Source: Haematococcus lacustris
Lineage: Eukaryota > Chlorophyta > Chlorophyceae > Chlamydomonadales > Haematococcaceae
Direction of reading: 5' to 3'
DNA: 64,000 nt
NCBI GenBank assembly: GCA_030144725.1
Contig: JASKMD010000019.1
Span: 8,358,760-8,422,759 of the forward strand
Part shown: in pieces, positions 20,159 to 32,115 of the stretch
Numbering within the stretch: position 1 is the first letter of the stretch
Layout of the letters: each line of letters opens with the position of its first letter
Notes under the pieces: model-generated
What the model was told of the DNA's origin: nothing
Database searches by the model: none
What the model saw: the letters and a program-made list of their open reading frames with translations, nothing else
Program-made: the position numbers and the translations under genes

Positions 20159-23100
20159 ATGGATCCATCAGAGAAGCAGGCCGCGAAGTACAAGTCGAAG
20201 AACCTGATGGGATACATCCAGGACAAGGTTGATGTGGGAATCACCAAGCTACGCAGCGACGAAGGGGTGGACTTGGACGTTGCGGTTGTGAAAGCCACGC
20301 TGCAAGACGAGGTGGCCCCTAAAGACAAGCATGTTCGCACGCTGAAGGTGGCATGCAGCGGCTCGGCTCCTCGCCAGCAAGTCAGCTATGTGATCCATGG
20401 CCTGGCCAAGCGGCTGGAGGAGAAGTCAGGTTGGCTGGTGACCCTGAAAACACTGATTGTGTTCCATCGCCTGATGAGGGAAGTGGACCCATCCTTTCAG
20501 GTGACTGCCCAGAGCAGCAGGTGTGACAGGAATAGCATCAGCACACAGCATCAGTTACAAGCTGCAAGTGCCATCTGCTGCCTTCTACCCCATGCTGATT
20601 GCGCTATTGTAGTTGACTTAAACCACTGCTGCCACTGTACTCAGACACCAGGTGTCAGGCTTTGGCCGCTCACTTTGTGTTGTGCTCATGCCTTGTGCTG
20701 CCTGGCATGTATCGTTTGCATCACATCCCTCTCCGCTTTATCACCATCAGCTATGTATCTCTAGCTGCAACCCATGCCTTTACTTCCTGCTCTCCTGCTC
20801 ACCCCCCTCAGCTCACACATCATATCTTTCTCACGCCACGTCACTGAGGACAAGATCATCCGTTACTAGGAGCTACCCCTACCCCTACGCCACCTGTTCC
20901 TCTACACCTCCACCTGGTCTTCACTTCTTTGTATTGCAAGCTGTGCACCCACCCACCCACCCCAGCTCCCTGTCCCGCACTACACCTACAGTTTGACTGC
21001 GCGCCCTTCCTTCCCATCCACACGCTGCAGGACGAGATCATTCGGTACCAGGAGCGCACCGGGGCTCACCGCATGCTGCGCCTGGACTCCTTCGCTGACC
21101 ACACCACACGCGACACCTGGGACTACTCCGCCTGGATCCGAGTCTACTCCGTCTACCTGGACGAGCGCCTGGGTGCCTTCAAGAGCATGCGCTTTGACCC
21201 TGAGCTGGAGGCGGTGGGGGCGGGGGGTGGGGCAGGCGGCCACGATGGCTTCACTGCGCCTCAGGCTAGGGGGGACAGCAGCAGCAAGCTCAAGAGCTGT
21301 GGGGCGTCGGAATTGCTGGACAAGCTGCCCCAGGTCAGTTTGCTGGGGGTGGGTGCGGCTGAGGGTGGGTAGGCTGAGAGTGGGTGGGTGAGCTCATCAA
21401 GGCTGGGGCAGGGTGGGGCACTGACTAGGGGTGGGTATGGGGCAAAAGGCTATGCAGAGTGGGATGCAATGGTTAAAGTTGGGGTTGGGGTGAGGGTTAG
21501 GGGTCCCTGGTAGCTGCCCATATCCATGGCAGCTTGACCCCCATGGCCCCCACTGCTACACTCACAACCAGCCCCATGCCCTCATGGCCAGCTGTGCAGT
21601 GAGGCATCTGTTCCCGCCCTCACTGCTGAGCATGGCACCACAGCCCCCAGCTGTCCCCAGTACACAGAAAGGTTCCTAATTTGGCTAGGCCTATATTGGT
21701 CGTTCTCCCATTTCCGCTCTTCAACACGCATGCCTCCTTTCATACACGGTCGTTGAAGGTTATGAGGACGTTGTGAGTCGGTTTGCGGCGGACTATCGCG
21801 TTTTGTCGGCTGAGATGAGGCTGCCACCGGTTACGCCCATTTGAACCCTACCGGCCGTTAAGGTCCCGTGTGCACTAGCGCGACGAAATACTCAAGCGAG
21901 CGCGGCCCTCCTAGACACCTTGGTGGGTACACGATGTAGCGCAGTTGGTGCGCTTTGGTTTATTGCTACCCTTTGGCCGCGGTCTTGCGTTGAAAATGTT
22001 CTCTCTCAGCTCTCGTGTCATTATTTCGGTCTCATGTGCCCAGGTCCTACCGCACACCACCAGCCCTTATGGCCAAACTGACCACTGGTGCTTCTCGACA
22101 GTCCAGCTTGGCTTAAGACAGCACAGGCGAAAGAGCCAAAAGGCTCTTGGCAGCTGCTAATGCTTACTTGAAGGTCAAGAGGGGCCAGCCACAGCCATCC
22201 ATGGCAGCTGTGGCCCGGGAACATTGCGTTCCATATGCCACCCTCCACAGAGTCATCAAGCGGGGAGGGGTGATCGCAAAACGTGGGCGCCCAACAGCTT
22301 TGTCAGCTGTGGAAGAGGAGCAGCTGCGGGACTTGGTAGTGAGGGGCCAGCAGCAGGGTGTGGGGGTCACCAAGACAGCATTGCTTGCATCTGTGAGGAC
22401 GACGCAGCGGGTCATGGAGCGCAAGGGCAAAGTGGACCCCTTCAAGGGGAAGGCCCCTGGCAAGAATTGGCGTCAGGGGTTCATGCGGCATTTAGTTATA
22501 ATTAATTACTTGAAATATATAATATAATACCGATAACAATACATGTCGGGCGGCATTTGAGAAGAGCGTGCACTTGAGAAATGGCTTTCACCCCCCAGAC
22601 AAGGATAACATGCTAGCAGCAGCAGCAGCCAGCATGGAGGGTGGCAAGCAGCAACCAACCTTCAAACCCTGGGTACCCTTGACAGTCGACGCCGCAATGT
22701 TGCGTGTTGCAGCTCAGCGATCAGCCCAACCGCAGCCCAGCTTACTTTTTCCAGCAGAGGATAGGTTCTATTTCAAGCATGAGGTGGTTGCTGAGGCAGC
22801 CAAGCAAGCTCCAAAGGCCAGCAAGCGATCTTGCAAGTAGCATGCTTGCATGTGCATGTGCGCAACTTTGAGTGCCTCTAGACTGCCACGTGATCATGTT
22901 TTTGACAAGCTGCTAGTTTTGATAGGGGCATTGGGATGGGCAGGAGCCTCTACAAAAGTCGTGGTGCCAATCTTCAAGTAGGTGGACAAAAGCAACGACA
23001 TGCTCACATTAGGGGACTTTCAATGTAAAACTGGTTTTTTGGAGGTATGGTACTAAAACATGTCATATCTTTGCTGCTGATGGGCATAAGGAGACAATCA

Positions 23101-26100
23101 AGGGCACTGTGGAGAGATGTTGTGAAGGGTTGCACGGCTATGTGCTTGGGTTCCACATTAGTACCAATATGAAGCAGCAATGGGCCTGAGACGCCAAAAG
23201 TTAATCAGATTAGGAACCTTTCTGTGTACTGGTGCGTTTCCTAGTAGCGGTAAGAGTTTGGCTTTCAGATGCGTGAAGCCAAGTACACTGCCAATGCATT
23301 GCTCCGACCCGACTCACACCATCCTCACGACCTTAATCGGCTGTGTAAGAGGAGGTGCGGGTGTTAATGGCTGATGTGGGAGAGGATTGGATCAGGCCTG
23401 ACTGACATAGGCACCTCATTTGCTGTGGCCTAATCAGGCCTGACCTGGTTAGGCACCTTACTGTGTGCGCCTGCTGTGTTGCGCAGATTCAAAAGTTGCT
23501 CAGCCGCCTGATTGCCTGCGTGCCTGAGGGTGCTGCGCAGCACAACGACATCGTGCTGCAGTCCTGCGCCATGGTGGGGTCCCTGGGGGCTGAGTGTTGC
23601 AGCTAGGGGGTTCAGGCAGGGTCAAGCGGCGTGCCAGGCAGGAGGGGAGGCAGGAGGGGGAGGTGATAAGGCAGGTAGGAGGAAAGGCAGGTAGGCGAGC
23701 AGGCAAGCAATCCACACCCGCAGCAGGGCTCTCACACACAACAGGGAGGCGCAGCATGTAGTGAGCCACAGCAGGGTGCAGGCAGACGCAGCATGTAGGC
23801 TGGTAGGGTCACCCACCCATGCTGCAGGCTACAGGCGGCAGGCTCCCACACTCGACAGGGAGGCGCAGCAAGAGGCTGAGCTGCAGGCAGGCAGAGCATG
23901 AAGGCAGGCATGCAGTCTCACCAGCGCTGCTGCCCTGGCCTGCTGCAGGTCATGCGGGAGGTGCGGGCCACATACCGCTGCGTGTGTGAAGGAGTGATCA
24001 ACCTTGCTGACAAGTACTTTGAGATGGAGCGGCCAGAGGCCCTGCGTGGCCTGGACCTGTACAAGTGCGCACAAACCCGCAGCTTGCATGCAAGCAAGCA
24101 TCACATGGGAGTGGACAGGTCTTGCCACCTTGCTTGCTCCATGCCCCAAGCAAGCATTCCTGCTGCGCCCATGCATGGTGTCGTTTTGTAGTACTGCCCA
24201 TGCGCTGCCTGGGTGCTGCGCTGACGGTGTACTGGTGTACACTTTGAGTGCTCCCCTCCAGCAACCCCACTCGCCTTGCTCGCCTTGTGTCAGTGGTGCC
24301 AGGGGAAGCAGGCAGTAGTGGCTAGCACCCCTGCCTGGCTGCAGGGAAAACTCCCTGCTGAATGATCGGCTGAACGCCTTCTTCTCCAACATCAACCACG
24401 TGCCCACGCTGCGGGGCGTGGTGCAGATGCCTTCACTACAGGTATCTCTTGCCCTGAGCCAGGGTCATGGCAGCTCTGGGTAGGGGTAGGTGGAACATGG
24501 CTTACACAGCTGAAGCTGGCAGCCATTAGGCTTCTTGGCCACCCTCCCCCTCCTCCTCTCTAGGGGTGCTGGTGGCTTGAAGTATTGTGGAGATGATTGT
24601 CACACAGGATATCAGCCCTCTCACACACGACAGAGTCAATGCCTGCACCACTTGCTTCAAGAGTCTGGGTATCAGGCATGCTTGAGATGGTCAGGCGCAA
24701 GGTGAAGCTAGGTGTCAGATGGAGTGGGACGTATGCCATTAGGCTGCTTGGCCACCCTCCCCTCCCTCTAGGGGCGCTAGTGGTTTGAAGCAGCATAGAG
24801 TTGCTTGAGCTGTTCAGGCGCTGACTTGAGCTAGGCAGCAGATGGAGGGAAACAGAGGTTGGGTGAGGAGGTTGCAAGAAGCAGGCATCACACAGCAGAC
24901 AGCGCAGCAGCAAAAATAGTAAGGCCAAGTAAAGCTAGGTGGCAGACTGAGTGGGGAAATGGTCAACAGCAAATGCGTCAGCAGCCAGAGGACCAGTGGG
25001 TGGGAAGCTGGTCCTGGCCTCTGTGGGCAGTGTACGCAACCTTTAGGGCAGGAGGTTGGGGTGATGGAGGTTAGTAGGTTGGGTTAGCTAAGGGCAGGAG
25101 GGTGGGGTAGTTGGGCACAACCTGCCAGTCGGCAGCAGCACAGCTGGGTGACTACCCTCTCTTAATGCGCAGTTGCTGAGCAGGGCTGCGGCCCTTGTTG
25201 CTTCTCTGCCCTGGCTTGCATGCAGGCGCTGCCGCCTGACTTCCTGACCACCATGGAAGAGTATGTGCGTGATGCCCCCCGCCCTGCTGCTGCTCCTGGA
25301 AGGCAGGCTGCCCTGCGCCAGTCCGGCCAGAGCCTGCCAGGCCAGGGTCAGGCATCCCCAGATGCCAAACCGACACATAGCCTGGGTGGGTGGTCTTGCC
25401 TGAATCACACTATGTGTCACACTGTCACAAACAACAAGCAGGTGTATGGCAGTCACAACTGCTGGGTTGAGGTGTGACTGCCATAAAAGAGTATACTGCC
25501 AGAAGCGGTCATTCTGCCAAGCCTGCATCATCACCATTACCTTCGTTGCCTGTAAGGGGCTTGCAGTGTGAGCAACAAGACAGGGATGGGTTTGTTTTCA
25601 GGAGACTGCAATGTTTTCATATGGGCTGCGCGGTGTTGGCAGGCAGGCTGGCAGAGCAAGCAACATGGGCAATCAAGGGGTGATGGCGAGGAGGGGGGGA
25701 GGGAGGGAAAGGGGAAGTGAAGGGAGGGAGGGAAACAAGGAGGAAGAGAGGGAGGGAGGGAAGAGCTGGGCGAGGCAGCTGTGCTGGGGCGGGGCTTGCC
25801 GCCACTCCGCCACAGCACAGCATCTTGCTGGTGCGGCTGCACAGGTGGCTCTGACGCCGGCCTGCCCCCTACGCTGGCCTCCCCCTTGCAAGGCGTCCTT
25901 CGGATTGGGCCCCCCACAGGTGTGACCTTTGCAGTTTGTGTGACCCAACAACAGCTGTGACCAGGTAGTAAGATAGCAGGGATCAGGCACCGACTGTTGT
26001 ACGCACCACCACATTGACCTCTCCAGGCTACCCTGACCGCCTGTGCCAGGAAGGCTGCCCTTTGTAGGTGTAGCTCATCCCCAAAGACCACAGGTTTGGA

Positions 26101-27348
26101 CTTGTGTCTGAAGTGAACCTCCCAGTGCTAGTGTCAGTGTCAGAAAAGGTAGCACAGCACTCGTTACAGGGATGGCCTTGACCGGACAAACGCAGTTAAG
26201 GCCTTCCGCAGAGCGCGAACTAAGACTGCCTCGCACTTCAGTCAAGTACTCCTAGAAACTCTGATGGTCTGACTGACCTCAACTTCCTTACTCCAACAGT
26301 CAGTGCCCTATGCTATCCGCAACTACCCAATCAAGTGTTGCTTACCCCAACTGTATGCAGCTTTGTGCATAGCAGGATGCCAGCTTCCTCTTCTCTATTT
26401 TACTTATCTGTTCTTAGCTTGTGAGTGCTGCCTGCCTGGCATGCAGGCTCCCCAGGTGCCAGCCTTGCCCCTGTGCCCACCCCTGCCCCCCAGCCATCGG
26501 TGGATCTGCTGGGTGATGACTTCTCCTCACCAGCCATCTCCTCACCACGACCCCCCCAGCCTCAGCAGCAGCAGCCCCAACAGCAGCAGCAGCAGATGCC
26601 CCTACAGCAGCAGCAGCAGCAGCAGCCCTTCCAGCCCCAGCAGCAGCAGCCCCAGCAGCAGCAGCAGTATGCTTCCCCCACTCAACCCCAGCACCAGTAT
26701 GCCTCAGCGGTGCCTCAACCCCACAGCTACCCTGGACAGCAGCAGCAGGCGTCAGGGAGCCCTGCTACCCCTGGGTTTGAAGCCCCCCAACCCCACTACC
26801 AACACCATGCCCCTTATGCCCACCCCATGCAAGCCTCCTACCCCCCCGCTGCTGCCCCTCAGCACCAGGGCTGGGGCGAGGCAGCATTTGCGGCTCCCAC
26901 AGCAGCAGCTGGGTTCGTGGATCGGCCCGCTTTTGCAGCCCCCATGGCCGCGCCGCCGGCCTTCAACCCCTTCGCCGCTGCTCCGCCTCCTATGACTGCA
27001 CATGCCTACCCAACTCCTCCTGGATATGGCCAGCCTGCATCCAACCCCAACCCCTTCGGAGCGAACCCCAACCCCTTCGACCAAGGGTCAGGCCCGGCAC
27101 ATGCTTTCCCGCCTGCTTCTGGCCCCAGCTTGGTCGCGAGCAACCCGTTCGGCGTGACCGGTCCGGCGTGGGGCGCGGGAGCACCGCAAGGCGCGTCGGC
27201 ATGGGGCGTGGCCGGGCCCGCGCAGGTTCAAGCCCGGCGCACTCAGGACCCACTGAATGATTTGGGCGTGGACGTCTTGTTCGGCAAGCCTGTTGGCGTG
27301 CAGCCCCCCGCCCCGTCCCTGAGGGACCTCAAGATTGGGGCCCCCTGA
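20159..27348 (+). CDS. AP180/CALM-type clathrin assembly protein (ANTH domain), 7 exons, 655 aa
   Basis: It binds phosphoinositides and recruits clathrin and AP-2 at endocytic membranes. Exons: 20159-20500, 21031-21333, 23487-23573, 23949-24064, 24345-24441, 25226-25346, 26447-27348 (1968 nt, phases consistent). The ANTH domain covers about residues 20-330. It contains the lysine-rich membrane face near KQAAKYKSKNLMGYIQDKVD, then GWLVTLKTLIVFHRLMREVD, RLDSFADHTTRDTWDYSAWI and VMREVRATYRCVCEGVINLA, plus NLADKYFEM, and it ends LPPDFLTTMEEYVRDAPR. The C-terminal half is low-complexity (Gln/Pro tract from CAG repeats at about 26560-26690). It carries NPF motifs (NPFGANPNPFD, SNPFG), which in this family bind EH-domain proteins. 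The end is LRDLKIGAP. Intron 2 contains a pogo-like transposon (21663-23226). The exon 6-7 junction rests on phase matching. Confidence 0.92.
21663..23226 (+). mobile_element. Pogo-like (Tc1/mariner superfamily) DNA transposon, internally deleted
   Basis: The ends are CACAGAAAGGTTCCTAAT on the left and its reverse complement on the right, flanked by TA at 21661-21662 and 23227-23228, the TSD expected for pogo and Tc1/mariner. It is in AP180 intron 2, where it leaves the exons untouched. Confidence 0.9.
22147..22840 (+). pseudogene. Pogo-like transposase with the catalytic domain deleted
   Basis: The first part (22147-22500) is a helix-turn-helix/CENP-B-type DNA-binding region: SMAAVAREHCVPYATLHRVI, GRPTALSAVEEEQLRDLVVR, GVGVTKTALLASV, then GKAPGKNWRQGFMRHL. 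The last part (22552-22840) has the C-terminal AFEKSVHLRNGFHPPDKDNM segment. The DDE nuclease between them is missing and replaced by about 35 bp of AT-rich filler (22501-22540). GGCATTT occurs on both sides of the filler. Non-autonomous relic. Confidence 0.75.
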
Positions 27349-27608
27349 GCAACAAGGCAGGCGCGGTGCAGGCCCCTTGAGCAGCAGGCGCGGTGAAAGC
27401 GCTGCAGGCGCGGTGCTCAGCATCTGATGAAGTGCGGTCGCTCTCGTACTTGTCGGCTTAGTCTCATTAATAGTGCTTGCGAGTAGTGATGGGTTACCTA
27501 GTTGCCACGCCTCTTCGCATGTTGTCGCCGTCTTGTTCTAATCCTGGTTGTAGCAATTGGAGTTCATTCTGATTTGTTCCATTGATTGTCGGTGACTGTA
27601 GTCTAACA

Positions 27609-27888
27609 AGTTTTAATTCCTACAGCCCTCATGCAACACCATAATAAAGCACGAGTTGTAGTCAAACATAGGCTGCGAGATCGCTGTTGTAAAGGCTGCT
27701 GCTAATGTGCCTACTGCCCATTTCAGCTCAGCCATTCTGGTGTGCGTGCCTCCAGGTCTACTACCAGAAAGAGCTCTAACTAACCCTACAGCTCTTGCTC
27801 ACACACATCACCTTTGTGAGGGGTTTGGTGTCTTGTTTTCTTGCACTGTCTTGCAGTAGCTGGCTATCGCCGCCACGTGCGCAGCACT
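27609..27888 (-). mobile_element. 5'-truncated insertion of the Fanzor 3' tail
   Basis: On the minus strand it begins within the last codons of a copy-1-type Fanzor (gtggcggcgatag, TWRR then stop) and continues through the whole conserved tail to aattaaaact. The 12-bp duplication TGTAGTCTAACA flanks it (27597-27608 and 27889-27900). A 3'-end-only insertion with a long TSD is typical of target-primed reverse transcription, not of a cut-and-paste transposon. Confidence 0.8.
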
Positions 27889-28118
27889 TGTAGTCTAACA
27901 GCTGACATCCCCCTTGTCCCTCACTAGCAGACACTAGCGGGAGTAGTCGGGGACAATTGTGGCCCAACTCAGGTGATGTTAATGGCTGTGTGGAGGAATG
28001 CACATGGACATGGTGCATGAGTGCCTACCACCTACATTACTGCCTGACACAGAGAGGTGTGGTGTAGACTTGGCATAATGAACATGCGCTGATTGTAAGC
28101 TGATGGGGGGGGCACACA

Positions 28119-30323
28119 CTACTGTGCCTCAGCAGGCTGTTCCTGGGCCTTGGGTGGCTTGTCTCGCAGCCGCTTGTAGCCCAGGCCAGGGTACTCCTTG
28201 CCCTTGGCTGGCAGCTTCCCCTGCTCTGGACAGTAGCACAGCTCCAGCGGGCGCCACCTGCTCTCCCCAATGCGCTGCATGTTCAATGCTGCATTGCAGT
28301 CCCTGTCCAGCCACCTTCCTGGCTGCGGTACTGGCTTGGCTTTGTCAGCCTTGCCCTGGGCCTTGCCTTATCCCTTGGTGGACTGGCTGGGCTCAGCTGC
28401 CTGCTCAGCCTCGGTGCGCTTGTTGCGCTTGGCTGGAGGGGGAGTGCTGGGTCCTGGCTGTGAGGCTGCTGCCAGTGTGGCTGCCTGGCTGCTGCGTGGG
28501 GCCTGTGGGGGCTTACGGGGGGCCACTATCGGGCACCACATCAGGCCCCGCACTGGCAGGTCACGCTGCTGGCTCCAGGCTGGGCGCAGCAGGCGCAGGT
28601 CCACCTGCCCTGCTGGGGGGCTTCCAGTCTGCACGCCTGGTGGGCTGCTCATGGTCCAACTCCTCCTCACAGTGCTGCTTGCCATTCACTGCTGAGCTGA
28701 CCCGGGTGGTGCAGTGCTCATCCACTAGCACTACCCTGCCCCGCCGCTGGCCTGCGCCCCTGGGCCTGCACACCACCTTGCAGCAGGCCCGCAACACCGC
28801 ATCAGCACCCCACCCTCCCCCAGTGTCAATGCCAGCAGCGCCAAAGAACACAACCAGCTACTTGGCATGCCCATGGCGCTCCATGGACACCTTCGCCATG
28901 TCCTCCTCCAGCTGCAGTCATGCACACAAGGCACACAGATGGTGGCTGACATGGTGGCACCAGGTTAGGCATGGCACAGTCCACTACTCTTTCACGTCAT
29001 GCCCACCACCTCTCAGTCCCTTACCCTCCCTCCCACCCACGCACCCCCACCTTCTTGAAGAACTGCTCCTCGGTCCTAGGCTCCGTACAGTCGCAGCCAC
29101 TTTTGTGCCCATTTGGGTCCAGGTACACCTCCCACACCGCATCCCAGGTTGCCAGGGTGACGGTGATGTGCTTCAGGTTGGCCTCCAGGGATGTGCCGGC
29201 TGAGCTTGCTGCTGCCAGGTGCTAGAGGTGGGGCTTGATTGGTGCTAGCCATCGCTCGGTGTCGTGGCGGGAGTTGTTGAGGCCGCTGGCATGCTTCACC
29301 TGGCCCTTGGTCAGCTTTCACCGGGCCAGCTAGTCAGCTACCAGCTACCTGCAGGGACCCTTGCTTCTTCATGCCCAGTAGGCGGCGGTGCTTGTCGGCC
29401 TCCTCTATCAGGTCAGCCACATGCGTCTTGTCCAGGTTGGCGGCCTGCAGCTCTGAGCTCTGCAGAAATGAGCATGGGGTGGCGACGCTGGTTCTTGCGC
29501 ACAAGCCGCCGCCGCAGCTGGTTGTAGAACGTCAAGAAGTTCGGGTTGGCGAAGAACTGGCTGAAGTCCTTAAGCTGCCTGAGCATCACGCTGTCAAGGG
29601 GCAAGGGAGGGCTGTCAAGGGCTGCCAACCGGGCGCTGCCAAGTTGGGGTGGGCTGTGTGCCAAGTTGGGGTGAGGCTCCGAGTCAGACTGTGACTCCGG
29701 CTCAGAGTCGCAGTCTGACTCGGAGTCAGAATCACAGTCCAACTCCGTGCTGGCAGGCTGGGCAGGGGCAGGCTGAGCAGGGGCAGGCTGGGCAGGGGCG
29801 CGTGGGGGGAGTGGGGGGAAGGGGGGTGCATCAGGGGCTTGGGAGGGCTGCACGGCTGGAGGTGTGGGTGCACATGCATACCCCGGGGTGGGGTAGCCCA
29901 CCAGGCAGGTCAGAAATATACGCAAACAAAAAGCGAGGCGATGACTTGAAGCTGGAAGTGCGCCATTAGCTTGCGCTTAGTCTTTTTGCAGCCGCGCAGC
30001 ACAGGACCACCCGGGACTTTGATGGCCTGCGGCCAAGCACAATCAACATTTGCCAGGCCACTTTGACAGGCCAAGACACGATGCGGGGACACAAACAGTG
30101 CGGGGACACACAAGGCGGGGGCGGCCTTTAACCTGGCGCCTGCTCGTTGCCCAGCCATCCCGGCGCTCCTGTCGTTGTTTCCTTTGAGGGGGACGAGACG
30201 CTGCGATGGAACCAATAGGAGCGACGGGTTATTACACAGCGCGTAACTCACGTAGCTCACAGTCGGCTAGGGACACGAACCTTTCTGTTTCTTGTCGCTA
30301 CCCTTCCGCTTCTTCTTAGCCAT
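28119..30323 (-). pseudogene. Fanzor-like nuclease, copy 2, degenerate
   Basis: Minus-strand homologue of copy 1. Exon 1 (30323-30281) is MAKKKRKGSDKKQK, an SV40-like nuclear localisation signal, ending at a gttcgt donor. Later blocks are KKTKRKLMAHFQLQ (near 29960), KLTKGQVKHASGLNNSRHD (near 29300), ITVTLATWDAVWEVYLDPNG (near 29150), LVVFFGAAGIDTGGGWGADA (near 28830), RuvC-II VVLVDEHCTTRVSS, VRGLMWCPIVAP, and RuvC-III RWLDRDCNAALNMQRIGESR with PLELCYCPEQ. In-frame stops are seen at 28370-28368 (TAA), 28860-28858 (TAG), 29224-29222 (TAG) and 29320-29318 (TGA). There is also a one-base frameshift in a run of six C at 28615-28620. RuvC-I is not recognisable with confidence; NLDKTHVADLIEEA near 29420 may be its remnant with D-to-N. 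The family is not in doubt, but many exon edges are. Confidence 0.8.
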
Positions 30324-32115
30324 CACGCGATGCGCAGTGCAACGGGCGGTGGCCTTTTCAAGCAATTTGGGTTTCACGGGAGATTCACGGAGATTCATGT
30401 ACTACAGCCGTGATTCAGACAATACTTTGCAGCTTAGTTTGTTAGTTTGTCCAGCTCCTCCTCCTGGATGGACCAGTCATCAGCCCAGCAGGAACTAAGT
30501 ACTATGAACAGAGCAGAGCAGCGCCGCCAGCGTTAGAACAGAGCAGCACCGCCAGGTGCTTCATGAGGATAAGCATGAGAAGTCCAAACCTCGACACCCG
30601 AAACACGACGCCTATGGTAATGACCCCGCAATGACTGATGCACCACAGCCCGTCACAGCAGGGGCCTGGCCCTGTGGCAGGGAGGTCTCATAGCCATGTC
30701 TACCCAGGTGGTTTCAACAGCATGGCCACAACACATAGGCAATGCCAGACCAACAAAACTTATTCAACAAGGAACAACATGTTGGGCTGTGGGTAATCTC
30801 ACTCAGCTACTACAAACACGTTGTAGCATCCTCGGTCGCACCCTTGATGACTGCAAACCCCAAGTCGATGGCACGTTCCAGGGGCAAACCCCCTGACCAC
30901 TGGGCTACTCATCAAAACTAACAGCTTGAATGCTTGTGAGGCTAACAGCCTGTGCAAACTACTAGGGCCTACGCATTGTTGCGGGCCCGACCATCAATGC
31001 CCCGCCGGTACTCTGCAGCGATTTAGCAACACCATCCAAGCGAGCTAGGGGGGGCATCAGGTCGCCATTCACCCGGAGTGCCGGCAACCGGAGTGGGGCG
31101 AAAATGAGATCCATTACACAATCCATTACACAATCCATGTGAGTACAGGCCCTGCTCAAGCCAGGCTACTTCAGCAGTAGGCTATGTGGCAACATAGGCA
31201 ATGCAAGGCAGGACCTGCAGGACTCAAAGTTTCAGGCTTTCTCGCCTGCCCGGCCCCTCCCTCTCCATGCTCCTGCTCCACTCCTTCTCCATGTTCCTGA
31301 ATCCCTGTTTCCCGCTGAAGGCCATTCAGGCTGCCCATTCAGGAACCCAGGCCAGTTGTCCCTCCTTCATGTCCAGCTCCTGGTCTCCAAGTGTTCACTC
31401 TCATTACTCTCACCACATGCCCTCCTGCCTCTTCCTCTCTGCCTGCCACACTGCCATCTTACTGAGGCTGAACTGAAAGGGGTTCACACTGGAAACCGGC
31501 TGTAGAGCCAGCAGGTTGCAGCTGCCTGGCCGAATCGCCAGGTATGGGCAGCTGGCGCCCTGTGAGACAAGCTGACGGCTGTGGCAGGTGCGCGTGGCAG
31601 GGCTGGCCTGGCCTGGCTGCCCTCACTTAATCTCCCGCTTTGCTTTCAACCCCACTCAGGCTAGGTCTGCCGGGATGCTCCTCCGCGGGCCAGGCTGGCT
31701 TGGCTCGCAGGTTCAATGCCTGGGCCACGGTGGCAACCCTACAACGCAGCAAAGTTCCCAAACGCAGCAAAGTCCCCAACCGACCACCTGGCCAACCACC
31801 TGGCCAACTACCAACCAACTAAGCAAATGGCTGGAATCACGCATGTGTACACACCACACTGAAAGAGCAGGATGGCCCTTGCCGCAAAAGCTTGGGACTG
31901 GCACTCAATTGTGTCATGTCAATGCTGTGCAGCAGCATGGCAATCACTGCTGCAGATGTCGACACTGTAGGCTGCAGCAGTCGCCACTGCATGGCTGTGA
32001 TGACAGCCTGTGCATGGTGAGTGACTCAGTGTTGGTGGCAGAGTCAGCAGTGGGGGCAGCGGCAATGGCAGCGGCAACAGGAGCAGTGTGCTGGGCAGCT
32101 GCAGGCTTGGTGGGC
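30324..32115. other. Intergenic sequence between Fanzor copy 2 and the Mpv17-family gene
   Basis: No gene is recognised. A tRNA-like A-box (TAGCCCAGTGG) is present on the minus strand at about 30888-30898. A poor B-box match lies near 30830, so a decayed SINE is possible. The rest is unassigned and includes the Mpv17 gene's 3' flank. Confidence 0.35.

Noticed and set aside
21474..21515. Telomere-like ggttagggg sequence
   Set aside because: Only one or two degenerate units within an intron; no TTTTAGGG array.
28103..29203. 366-aa plus-strand frame
   Set aside because: Antisense shadow of the Fanzor copy 2 coding region; no family match on this strand.
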